From: Thermophagus sp052400625
GTDB lineage: Bacteria > Bacteroidota > Bacteroidia > Bacteroidales > Marinilabiliaceae
Assembly: GCA_052400625.1 (NCBI GenBank)
Contig: JBQTGH010000007.1
Reading direction: 5' to 3' (one strand)
Length of the DNA stretch: 64,000 nt
The notes below the pieces were generated by a model. It was given only the letters and a program-made list of their open reading frames with translations, did not search any database and was not told where the DNA came from. Position numbers and translations under genes: made by a program. Numbering within the stretch: the stretch's first letter is position 1; the number at the start of each line of letters is the position of its first letter. Positions 1 through 7,404 of this stretch are shown piece by piece.

Positions 1-138
1 TCCCAACCTTTGGTATAAGGTTATCCCAACCCCTGGTATAAGGTTATCCCAACCTCTGGTATAAGGTTATCCCAACCTTTGGTATAAGGTTATCCCAACC
101 TCCGGTATAAGGTTATCCCAACCTTTGGTATAAGGTTA
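1..138. repeat. 23-bp tandem repeat, six copies
   Basis: Six complete copies of a 23-bp unit begin at 1, 24, 47, 70, 93 and 116. They differ only in the two or three bases after CCCAACC (TTT, CCC, TCT, TCC variants). Each unit holds GGTTA and CCAACC segments that can pair with each other. The array starts at the window edge, so it may extend further left. It carries no open reading frame. Function unknown. Confidence 0.95.
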
Positions 139-533
139 TGCATAAAATCTGTATGGGTAATTGGCTGTTACGGTCTAATTGTGCCGGTCCGGGCGAATTG
201 TACAAAAAAGGGTTATTCCGGTTTATAAATATTTTTTTGAAGAATGAGCGTTCATGTTGATTCGAGGAGTTGCTCAGTCGGACGAGTATTCGTCGGCAAC
301 TGTTCCTTCACCAGTTGGATATTCCGGCACAAGTTCGACGAAAGCGGTGGGGCATTAGGAAGAGGGATAGCCATCTTTAAATTCCGGGATTCGTACCATT
401 GCCTGCCCAACAATCGTTAAGACTGATTTTTTTCTCATAACTGTATTGTTTTAAAGTGAATAATACAGCTATTACGATTTGTGACTAAAAGGATTTATGC
501 TATTTTTGATATGGGCTATCCCATAGGGATTTA
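139..533. other. Intergenic region without a convincing gene
   Basis: No supported gene lies here. A 27-codon minus-strand ORF (355-438) is too short to trust. The segment contains short palindromes, such as GACGA/TCGTC near 279-294. It separates the tandem repeat from the first attC-like palindrome. Confidence 0.5.
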
Positions 534-667
534 GTTCAACAAAACCTATACATAATGCGGGTTTTGGTGCTAAATTGGAAGTGAATGAATATTAACAAAT
601 ATATCGGTAGGCGGACAGTGAAGTGCTTTTTAATCCCGCACTACGCATAGCTAAACCGTTATAGCCC
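534..667 (+). other. attC-like recombination-site palindrome, left
   Basis: An imperfect palindrome whose arms lie at about 547-565 (containing CATAATGCGGG) and about 628-650 (containing CCCGCACTACGCAT). It starts with GTTCAAC (534-540), which fits the integron inverse-core consensus RYYYAAC. It ends with a GTT (658-660) followed by ATAGCCC. The layout and shared inner arms match the second element at 1874-2066. The 10-mer at 658-667 is the exact reverse complement of the 10-mer at 1874-1883, as expected if 660-2060 is one cassette. No integrase is in the window. GTTATAG is not a perfect GTTRRRY core. Confidence 0.5.
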
Positions 668-684
668 ATTAAAGAACTAAGAGA

Positions 685-1872
685 GTGAGTAGCAGAAAAG
701 AGTTTTTAGAAACATTCGAAGGTCAAAAGTACGAGTACTGGAAAAGGTTTTCCAGAAATTCCATATTTATTACTTATCAAGTTGAACAATTTCAAACAAA
801 AAGAAGTAAAAGTAAAATTGAAAATCTGCGATTCCAGAATTATATTCTTGAAAAAATAATACATGATAAAAAAAGATGTTTTAGAGGTAATGTAGCCGCT
901 GAGTTTATTTTTAAGGTGAATCAGAGAAATGCGCCAGCAGTTCAGTCACTTCTTAAACATTATATTGACTTAATTCAAAAACCATTGAATGATGTAAAAA
1001 CGAAAAGAGATTTTTTATTATTAAAAGATGATTCACAAATTAAGGCGTTATCATCGCATTATTGGAAGGTTAATAATAATGAGAAACAAGAAATAACAAT
1101 TATCATAATACCATTTAGAGACTTTGTCTTTAATTTACAGCTTGCTAGTGACTTGCAGTTTGGTAGATTTAAAGAACTTAAAAATAAATCAGATTTTGAT
1201 AGAAATGGTTATAACAACGAGAATTCAAATTTTTCGGAATATAAAGAAGTAGAACATTTGAGAGGAGTTAATATTGAAGTTGACGGAGAAAAAATAGATT
1301 ATAATGAGTTCAATCGACAAATTTATATCGAACAAAACAATCAAATATTTTTAAAGTCAAATTCAGATTTATTTGCTAATAGTGTTTTATATCTAATCAC
1401 AGAACCAGAAGATAATAAGATAGAATTTTCAAAGCTTAGATTTTCTCCTAATAAGATTGGACGCGTATCTGCATTGGAAGGTTGGTACAATATGGATTTA
1501 GGTAGTGTGCCAGTCTCTGAGGGCGAAAGTAAATCGTTTAAAGAGGAAATAAAAACAGCCATTAAGGAATGGAAAAGTAAAAATGGAAGGCTTTTACCTA
1601 AAAATTCTTCTATTGCTTTGAAATTTTTCTACGAAAAGCCAAGTAAAGTCACCCATGATTTAGACAATTTACTTAGATATGTTTTACCACATTTTAAAGA
1701 ATTAATAAGTCTTGACAGATATTTTAAAGATGTACCTTCGATTGAAATTTACCAGATACAAACTATATCCAAGAATAAAGATTCTGGTAATTTGTATTTA
1801 AGAATTGAAGAGTTTGGGAAAAATAATTTATTTCGAATAACTCAGAGATTGATTGACAAATATAATGAATAA
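685..1872 (+). CDS. Cassette-borne protein with two RusA-like halves
   Basis: A 395-residue protein, GTG start, AT-rich unlike the arg genes. Residues 300-355 contain HDLDNLL (324-330) and then KDVPSI (348-353), resembling the catalytic DxDN and DD segments of the RusA Holliday-junction resolvase family. Residues 69-145 look like a second copy of the same fold: a strand, a helix where the DxD aspartates are missing, then KDDSQI (114-119), which matches RusA's WLDDAQV segment. One half thus keeps the DxD and the other the DD pair. The stop codon abuts an attC-like palindrome and the start lies about 25 bp after another, the compact layout of an integron cassette. The RusA assignment is motif-level only; activity is unknown. 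Confidence 0.6.
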   Translation: MSSRKEFLETFEGQKYEYWKRFSRNSIFITYQVEQFQTKRSKSKIENLRFQNYILEKIIHDKKRCFRGNVAAEFIFKVNQRNAPAVQSLLKHYIDLIQKPLNDVKTKRDFLLLKDDSQIKALSSHYWKVNNNEKQEITIIIIPFRDFVFNLQLASDLQFGRFKELKNKSDFDRNGYNNENSNFSEYKEVEHLRGVNIEVDGEKIDYNEFNRQIYIEQNNQIFLKSNSDLFANSVLYLITEPEDNKIEFSKLRFSPNKIGRVSALEGWYNMDLGSVPVSEGESKSFKEEIKTAIKEWKSKNGRLLPKNSSIALKFFYEKPSKVTHDLDNLLRYVLPHFKELISLDRYFKDVPSIEIYQIQTISKNKDSGNLYLRIEEFGKNNLFRITQRLIDKYNE

Positions 1873-1873
1873 C

Positions 1874-2066
1874 GGGCTATAACAAAGTGTCATATGTAAT
1901 GCGGGTTTTAGCGGTTTTAGTAGCTGCGGCTCGTTGTTGCAACACCGCCAATTCGTCTTTGACGATTGAAGGAAAATTTGAAATATTGAATAAACGAATT
2001 GGCTACGTGCGTATTTGAGAGTTCATCACTTTTAATCCCGCACTACACATACACAAACCGTTGTGT
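1874..2066 (+). other. attC-like recombination-site palindrome, right
   Basis: The second long imperfect palindrome begins one base after the upstream stop codon with GGGCTATAAC (1874-1883). This is the exact reverse complement of 658-667. Inner arms are CATATGTAATGCGGGTTTT (1891-1909) and TTTTAATCCCGCACTACACA (about 2030-2049). The element ends at GTTGTGT (2060-2066). At about 190 bp it is longer than typical attC sites. Confidence 0.5.
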
Positions 2067-2154
2067 GGCATAAAAGGAGAAGCGTGCCTGTAAGCTTTCC
2101 CCAAAACAGGACAATTTAAAAAAGAAGAATAGGTTATACTATTAAGCTGTATTT

Positions 2155-2313
2155 ATAAAAGGAAAAAGATTCACACCACAGATTTCTTGGCTATTAAAAG
2201 CGGATGAAGAAGGAAGCCCTGTGGATGAGCTGTTAAGGAAATCCGGGGTCAGCAAAGCCACATTTCAAAAGTCCATTGAAAGATTTAAGAGCCAAAGATA
2301 TTTTGGTGATTGA
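2155..2313 (+). pseudogene. Remnant of IS3-type transposase OrfA
   Basis: One frame reads GKRFTPQISWLLKADEEGSP followed by VDELLRKSGVSKATF. This resembles the N-terminal helix-turn-helix of IS3-family OrfA proteins (KRFTEEQIVRILKEAEAG pattern). There is no start codon, no OrfB and no inverted repeats, so it is a decayed fragment. Its 3' end overlaps the DGC-domain remnant in another frame. Low similarity leaves room for error. Confidence 0.45.
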
Positions 2314-2446
2314 TGGTTGCCCAAATGCTTGTGGAAAACGAATGTTGGAGCAGCACAACTTAAAAAAATTTAAACATCTTGAGGTAACCGAAAAGGGTTT
2401 CAAAAAGGGCAGTTCTCAATCCCTTGGGGATTTGAAACATCAATAA
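2285..2446 (+). pseudogene. Remnant of DGC-domain zinc-binding protein
   Basis: The frame from 2285 reads LRAKDILVIDGCPNACGKRM, then an HLEVTEKGFKKG-like stretch and a TAA at 2444-2446. This fits the C-terminal half of the DGC family of small putative metal-binding proteins (IDGCPxxCxxK motif, then a lysine-rich tail). The N-terminal half and start codon are missing, replaced by the IS3-like fragment. The protein is probably not made. Confidence 0.5.
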
Positions 2447-2844
2447 AAATCAATGAAGCAAGGCGCATGCAATCTACAGTGTTTGTTTGGTCGGGGGTGT
2501 TCATTGAGTTGTGTCTCTTCCCATTTTATTCGTAATAGATTTTCTAATGCATTTTTTGGGTTAAATCGTTGTTGCAATGGAATTTAAAGTTAGGGGTTAG
2601 TCATTCGTCTATTTAGCTCCCCAATCCCTTCAATCCCCTCAATCTCATGGCCTAACAGCCTGTCGGATTAACCACCCAATGGCCTCTTGACCTAAAATCC
2701 CCTTCTGCCGGTGTAGTACTTTTGTCCCCATTATTTCATTAGAACGTCGTAATAGAATTTCTTTTAGGTTTCTAAGGGTCACTATTCTTGGTCGTTGAAG
2801 ATTTGGGAAAAAGCAACGTTTATGGCCATTGGGGATCAATGAAG
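2447..2844. other. Intergenic spacer, decayed accessory DNA
   Basis: About 400 bp without a supported gene. It holds a 31-bp stretch at 2536-2566 that recurs with three mismatches at 47281-47311, and pyrimidine-rich CCCTTCAATCCCC runs near 2625-2645. ATCAATGAAGCAA occurs at 2450-2462 and again near 2835-2847. Confidence 0.5.
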
Positions 2845-2873
2845 CAAAAAAGTCGGAATTTTAATCCCGACTT
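2845..2873 (-). terminator. Intrinsic terminator after carB
   Basis: Read on the minus strand, AAGTCGG and CCGACTT (2850-2856 and 2867-2873) form a 7-bp stem with a 10-nt loop followed by a run of T. It lies about 117 bp past the carB stop and probably ends that transcript. Confidence 0.8.
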
Positions 2874-2989
2874 CTGAAATTTATTCACAATTGAACCTAT
2901 TCCTGAAAAGGTCTGATGGGCAGAACCAGAGGCCTGTTGTTGAAGCCCTGAATCCGAGCTTACAACGATTTACAAGCCCCCCTTTAATG

Positions 2990-5900
2990 TTAACGGTACT
3001 CATCCCAGCTTTTAATCGGAATATCGCTGATGTCCTTCTTGCAGAAAGCATAAATAAATGCGCTGGCAAGTCTGGCATTTGTAATCAAAGGAATGTTGAA
3101 ATCCACCGCTCCGCGACGAATCCGATAACCGTTTTTAAGTTCCCCTTTAGTCAGGTTTTTAGGAATGTTAACGACCAGATCGATTTTCTTTTCACGGATG
3201 TAGTCCAGGGTGTTGGGCTTCATATCCGGTTGGTCGGGCCAGTGAAGCAGGGTGGATGCAACCCCATTTTCTTTGAAAAATTTATGGGTCCCCGTGGTGG
3301 CAAAGATATTAAAACCTTTTTCGACCAGAAGTCTGGCGCTTTGCAATAACTCTACTTTGCTTCTTACCGGCCCGGAGGAAATAAGAATGTTCTTTTTAGG
3401 AATTTGGTAGCCCACGGCCAGCATGGCTTGTAGAACGGCATCATAGTAATTGTCGCCGATGCATCCCACTTCGCCGGTAGATGCCATATCCACGCCAAGA
3501 ACAGGGTCGGCATTGAGCAGGCGGGCAAACGAAAATTGCGGTGCTTTTATGCCCACGTAATCGAGTTCAAAGATGTTTCTGGCCGGGCGATCCACCGGAA
3601 GGCCCAGCATCACTCTGGTGGCAATGTCAATTAAGTTTATTTTCAAGACTTTTGAGACAAAGGGGAAACTGCGTGATGCTCTCAGGTTACACTCAATGAC
3701 TTTAATGTCATTGTCCTTGGCCAGCAGCTGCATGTTGAAAGGACCGGAGATGTTCAGAGCTGCGGCTATTTGGCGGGCAATGCGTTTGACCCGTCGGATG
3801 GTTTCGATATAGAGTTTTTGTGGGGGAAAAACGATGGTTGCATCGCCCGAATGGACTCCGGCAAACTCGATGTGCTCAGAAATAGCATAAGCAATCATTT
3901 CCCCATTTTTGGCCACTGCATCGATTTCAATTTCTTTGGCTTGTTCTATGAATTCCGATACCACCACGGGATATTGTTTGGAAACATTTGCCGCCAGTTG
4001 GAGGAAATGGCCGAGCTCTTCTTCGTTTGAAACCACATTCATGGCGGCACCGGACAATACATAAGAAGGACGAACCAGTACCGGATACCCCACCTCTTCG
4101 ATGAATTTGTATATATCTTCGATGGTGGTGAGTTCACTCCAGCGAGGTTGATCTATTTTTAAGCTGTCGAGAAGAGACGAGAATTTTTTGCGGTTTTCGG
4201 CGCGGTCGATGTCTTCCGGGGCGGTCCCTAATATGGGGACATCGTTCTTGTGCAGCCGCATGGCCAAGTTGTTGGGAATTTGTCCTCCCACCGATACAAT
4301 AACACCTTTAGGCTTTTCCAGATCACAAACGTCGAGTATGCGTTCCAGTGTTAATTCATCGAAAAAGAGACGGTCGCAAACATCGTAGTCGGTACTTACC
4401 GTTTCCGGATTGTAGTTGATCATGATCGAACGGTACTTTTGCTGGTTGATGGTGTCGATGGCATTAACACTGCACCAGTCAAATTCTACACTGGACCCAA
4501 TCCGGTAGGCCCCCGACCCCAGCACGATGACCGATTTTTCATCCTGCTCGAAAGAGATGTCATGATACTCCCCGTTATAGGTTAAATAGAGGTAATTGAT
4601 CTGTGCGGGGAATTCTCCGGCCATGGTGTCTATTTGTTTCACCACCGGGAGAATGTTTCTCTGTTTTCTGTGTTTCCTAACTTTGAGCAGATGTTCTTCC
4701 ATCTTATCATCTTCGGGGTTCAGCACCACCCGTGCAATTTGGAAGTCGGAATACCCCAATTGTTTGGCTTTGATTAGAAGCTCATCCGGGATTGATTCGA
4801 TGGATTTACAGGCCGATAGTTCTTTCTTTAAATCGGTGATGTTTTTGAGCTTATCCAGAAACCATTTGTCAATTTTGGTGAGATGATGAATCTCTTCGAC
4901 GGTAGTTCCTTTTTGGAGCACTTCAGAGATGGCAAAGATGCGCTGATCAGTGGGGGCTGCCAGTTCGGTTTCCAGATCTATGTCTTTCAGCGGATGGTTG
5001 GCCACAAAACCATGCATGCCTTGCCCCACCATTCGAAGGCCCTTTTGGATGGCCTCCTCAAAGGTGCGGCCGATGGCCATGATTTCGCCCACACTTTTCA
5101 TGCTGGATCCGATCTGTTTGGAAACTCCGGTGAATTTATTCAAATCCCATCTGGGGATTTTGCAGACAATATAGTCCAATGCCGGTTCAAAAAATGCCGG
5201 TGTTGTTTTGGTGACGGAGTTCTTCAACTCAAAAAGTCCGTATCCCAGTCCCAGTTTGGCCGCAACAAAGGCCAACGGGTAGCCGGTGGCTTTGGAGGCC
5301 AGCGCGCTGGAACGCGAAAGGCGGGCATTTACTTCAATGACCCTGTAATCTTCAGAATTGGGATCCAAGGCATATTGAACGTTACATTCTCCTACAACGC
5401 CGATGTGTCGAATAATTTTGATGGCCAGTTCTCGCAGTTTGTGGTATTCCGCATTGCTTAGCGTTTGCGAGGGGGCTACTACAATGCTTTCGCCGGTATG
5501 AATGCCAAGAGGGTCGAAGTTTTCCATGTTACATACCGTGATGCAGTTGTTGTAGCTGTCACGTACGACTTCGTATTCCACCTCTTTCCATCCTTTCAGA
5601 GATTCTTCCACCAAAATTTGGTTGGAATAGGAGAGTGCATTGTCGGCCCGTTTAATGAGCTCTTCCTCATTCGAACAAAAGCCGCTTCCCATTCCCCCGA
5701 GCGTATATGCAGCTCGTATGATGATGGGGTATCCCATCTTGTTGGCGGCTTTTACCGCATCCTGAACCGAATTCACCGCAACGCTTTTGGGTGTTTTGAC
5801 GTTAATCTCAGCCAGCTTGCCGGCGAAGATCTCTCGATCTTCCGTATCGATGATGGCTTGAATGGGGGTTCCCAATACCTCGACATCGTACTTTTTGAGA

Positions 5901-6214
5901 ATCCCTTGTTCGTATAGTTGAATGCCGCAGTTGAGGGCTGTTTGGCCGCCAAAAGCCAATAATATACCGTCCGGTTTTTCTTTCTTTATTACCTGCTCCA
6001 CGAAATACGGTGTGACAGGAAGAAAATATATTTTGTTGGCAATCTTTTCCGAAGTTTGAACGGTAGCAATATTGGGATTGATAAGAATGGTTTCTATTCC
6101 TTCTTCTTTTAGTGCTTTTAGTGCTTGTGATCCGGAATAGTCAAATTCACCTGCTTCGCCAATTTTTAAGGCTCCCGAACCCAGGATAACCGCTTTTTTT
6201 ATGTCCTTTTTCAT
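2990..6214 (-). CDS. carB: Carbamoyl-phosphate synthase large subunit
   Basis: A 1074-residue protein, normal length, that makes carbamoyl phosphate from bicarbonate, ATP and ammonia delivered by CarA. The product feeds arginine (ArgF') and pyrimidines. Two homologous ATP-grasp halves are visible: the first with RAAYTLGGMGSGF (about 168) and NARLSRSSALASKATG, the second with RPSYVLSGAAMNVV and NLRASRSFPFVSK. A C-terminal MGS-type allosteric domain follows (about 935-1074, ISSGPVRSKVELLQSARLL). YTLGGMGSGF and ASRSFPFVSK recall eukaryotic CAD more than E. coli CarB. It is transcribed away from argR; its partner carA is 16 kb away at the other end of the cluster. A terminator follows. Confidence 0.97.
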   Translation of the reverse strand: MKKDIKKAVILGSGALKIGEAGEFDYSGSQALKALKEEGIETILINPNIATVQTSEKIANKIYFLPVTPYFVEQVIKKEKPDGILLAFGGQTALNCGIQLYEQGILKKYDVEVLGTPIQAIIDTEDREIFAGKLAEINVKTPKSVAVNSVQDAVKAANKMGYPIIIRAAYTLGGMGSGFCSNEEELIKRADNALSYSNQILVEESLKGWKEVEYEVVRDSYNNCITVCNMENFDPLGIHTGESIVVAPSQTLSNAEYHKLRELAIKIIRHIGVVGECNVQYALDPNSEDYRVIEVNARLSRSSALASKATGYPLAFVAAKLGLGYGLFELKNSVTKTTPAFFEPALDYIVCKIPRWDLNKFTGVSKQIGSSMKSVGEIMAIGRTFEEAIQKGLRMVGQGMHGFVANHPLKDIDLETELAAPTDQRIFAISEVLQKGTTVEEIHHLTKIDKWFLDKLKNITDLKKELSACKSIESIPDELLIKAKQLGYSDFQIARVVLNPEDDKMEEHLLKVRKHRKQRNILPVVKQIDTMAGEFPAQINYLYLTYNGEYHDISFEQDEKSVIVLGSGAYRIGSSVEFDWCSVNAIDTINQQKYRSIMINYNPETVSTDYDVCDRLFFDELTLERILDVCDLEKPKGVIVSVGGQIPNNLAMRLHKNDVPILGTAPEDIDRAENRKKFSSLLDSLKIDQPRWSELTTIEDIYKFIEEVGYPVLVRPSYVLSGAAMNVVSNEEELGHFLQLAANVSKQYPVVVSEFIEQAKEIEIDAVAKNGEMIAYAISEHIEFAGVHSGDATIVFPPQKLYIETIRRVKRIARQIAAALNISGPFNMQLLAKDNDIKVIECNLRASRSFPFVSKVLKINLIDIATRVMLGLPVDRPARNIFELDYVGIKAPQFSFARLLNADPVLGVDMASTGEVGCIGDNYYDAVLQAMLAVGYQIPKKNILISSGPVRSKVELLQSARLLVEKGFNIFATTGTHKFFKENGVASTLLHWPDQPDMKPNTLDYIREKKIDLVVNIPKNLTKGELKNGYRIRRGAVDFNIPLITNARLASAFIYAFCKKDISDIPIKSWDEYR

Positions 6215-6262
6215 TAGTATAAGATTTGCCTAATTTATTGGTCTAATGCAACTCGTATGACG
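6210..6262 (-). promoter_or_regulatory. Shared 53-bp start-codon leader block, carB copy
   Basis: The 48 bp before the carB ATG plus the first codons align without gaps to the leader of argG (8401-8453, 40/53 identical) and to that of the esterase starting at 52031. The conserved core is CGAGTT, then CAATAA, then TTATACT just before ATG. Confidence 0.6.
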
Positions 6263-6518
6263 AACATTTATCTGTTCTCTTTTTCCCGTGGAATTGGGAT
6301 CAATAGAAACAATTGCTATAGGAATGCTCTTTCCATTCGAGTAAGTGCTGTTTAATTTGTTGGTTCACTGATCTTTCCTCTGTAATTGGTACAAGTCGGG
6401 AGAATTCACATCGCCTTCCTTTGTTGGTGTTGCTGTTGCGGCAAAATTCGCCTCGTTTGCTTTGTTGGTTGATAATTTCTTGTTCAGGAAAGATATGGTT
6501 TACCTGTTCTTCGGGATA
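6263..6518. other. Long carB leader region
   Basis: No supported gene. If the TACCTTTG box at 6519-6526 is the carB promoter, this is an untranslated leader of about 300 nt. A 73-codon minus-strand frame without ATG (6300-6521) runs through it, is rich in Asn, Gln and Arg, and is probably not translated. Confidence 0.4.
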
Positions 6519-6526
6519 CAAAGGTA
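6519..6526 (-). promoter_or_regulatory. Candidate carB promoter -7 box
   Basis: On the minus strand this reads TACCTTTG, matching the Bacteroidetes TAnnTTTG consensus. No clear TTG lies 19-21 bp upstream, so support is partial. Confidence 0.35.
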
Positions 6527-6575
6527 CATTATTCTTTAATAATCACCATAGCGGGCGATTGTTTTTTGCATATAT

Positions 6576-6593
6576 TTTGAATATTTATTAAAA
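6576..6593. promoter_or_regulatory. ARG-box-like site between carB and argR
   Basis: The core TGAATATTTATTA (6578-6590) matches the E. coli ARG box consensus TGAATwwwwATTCA except at the right end. It lies between the divergent carB and argR genes, about 50 bp upstream of the candidate carB -7 box, so ArgR could act on carB from here. Confidence 0.5.
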
Positions 6594-6688
6594 ATCTTGA
6601 AAGGGGAGATGTTGTTGGAGTTTCGAGTAATTCTTGGTGGCAGTCGATTTGGAGGGGTAAAATAAAAATACAAAAAGATGAATGAATT

Positions 6689-6718
6689 TTGGATATTTAT
6701 ATAAAATGAATAATTTTG
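6689..6718 (+). promoter_or_regulatory. argR promoter
   Basis: TTG (6689-6691), a 19-bp spacer, then TAATTTTG (6711-6718) match the Bacteroidetes -33/-7 consensus. Transcription would start near 6725, inside the ARG box at 6728-6741. Confidence 0.65.
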
Positions 6719-6725
6719 CATTTGT

Positions 6726-6743
6726 ATTGAATATTTATTCTGG
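6726..6743. promoter_or_regulatory. ARG box at argR start site
   Basis: TGAATATTTATTCT (6728-6741) matches the ARG box consensus TGAATwwwwATTCA at 13 of 14 positions. It covers the predicted argR transcription start, the position expected for autorepression by ArgR. Confidence 0.65.
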
Positions 6744-6783
6744 GGTTCTTCATATTAAGATTACAGAAGGTTCATTTTATGAT

Positions 6784-7263
6784 ATGAAAATAAAAACGCA
6801 ACGATTAAATCTGATCAAACAATTGATCTTAGAACATAAAGTAGGAAGTCAGGAAGAGTTGTTGAACCTGTTGGAAGCAAAAGGTTTTACCACAACGCAA
6901 GCTACTCTTTCGCGTGATTTAAAGGCTCTTAAAGTGGCTAAGAAGCCGGATGTTGAGGGTGGGTACGTTTACGTGCTGCCGGAAGAGGATGACCAAAAAG
7001 GAGAGGATGGTAATAGCGATGTTTTTCCCGTTAGTGGGTTGGAATCCATTGAGTTTTCAGGGAATATGGCCATTTTGAAAACCCGGCCCGGTTTTGCCAA
7101 TAGTATTGCCTCGGTTATCGATAGTCAGGACCCTTTCGAAATTATTGGGACCATTGCCGGAGATGATACTATTTTGCTGATTTGTAAAGAAAGTGTGTCA
7201 CGGCCCGACGTATTAAATGCTTTGTCGGCCTTTATGCCAGGCATAAAGCGAAAGTTGTTGTAG
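6784..7263 (+). CDS. argR: Arginine repressor ArgR
   Basis: A 160-residue protein of normal ArgR length. The N-terminal winged helix (about 1-75) carries the family pattern QEELLNLLEAKGFTTTQATL followed by SRDLKALKVAK. The C-terminal oligomerisation/arginine-binding domain holds GTIAGDDTILLI, with the two conserved aspartates that contact arginine. The longer frame starts at 6682, but the ATG at 6784 gives the family's N-terminus (MKIKTQRLNLIKQLI) and leaves room for the promoter and ARG box. As the first plus-strand gene of the arginine cluster, it probably represses itself and the cluster when arginine is plentiful. Confidence 0.95.
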   Translation: MKIKTQRLNLIKQLILEHKVGSQEELLNLLEAKGFTTTQATLSRDLKALKVAKKPDVEGGYVYVLPEEDDQKGEDGNSDVFPVSGLESIEFSGNMAILKTRPGFANSIASVIDSQDPFEIIGTIAGDDTILLICKESVSRPDVLNALSAFMPGIKRKLL

Positions 7264-7404
7264 AAAATCAGCTGTAAGTTATTCTGGAGGGAACTCTCAG
7301 ATGCCCCTGTTGTGAATTAGTGATATTTTGTTGGGGAGGGAGCTGAGAGTTATTGTGTTGGGGATTTTTGTCCCTTCGAGCGTTTAAAAACTAATTGTCA
7401 ATTG

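Noticed and set aside
355..438. 27-codon minus-strand ORF with TIVGQAMVRIPEF
   Set aside because: Too short and without a recognised family; could be a gene remnant but cannot be supported.
4883..5461. 192-codon plus-strand frame inside carB
   Set aside because: Antisense to conserved carB sequence, no family features.
6300..6521. 73-codon minus-strand frame upstream of carB as an arginine-rich leader ORF
   Set aside because: It has no ATG, overlaps the candidate promoter box, and its Arg codons are scattered rather than clustered before a terminator.
7292..7351. AACTCTCAG/CTGAGAGTT inverted repeat between argR and the GNAT gene as a terminator
   Set aside because: The loop is over 40 nt and no T run follows, so a terminator is not supported; a binding site cannot be excluded.
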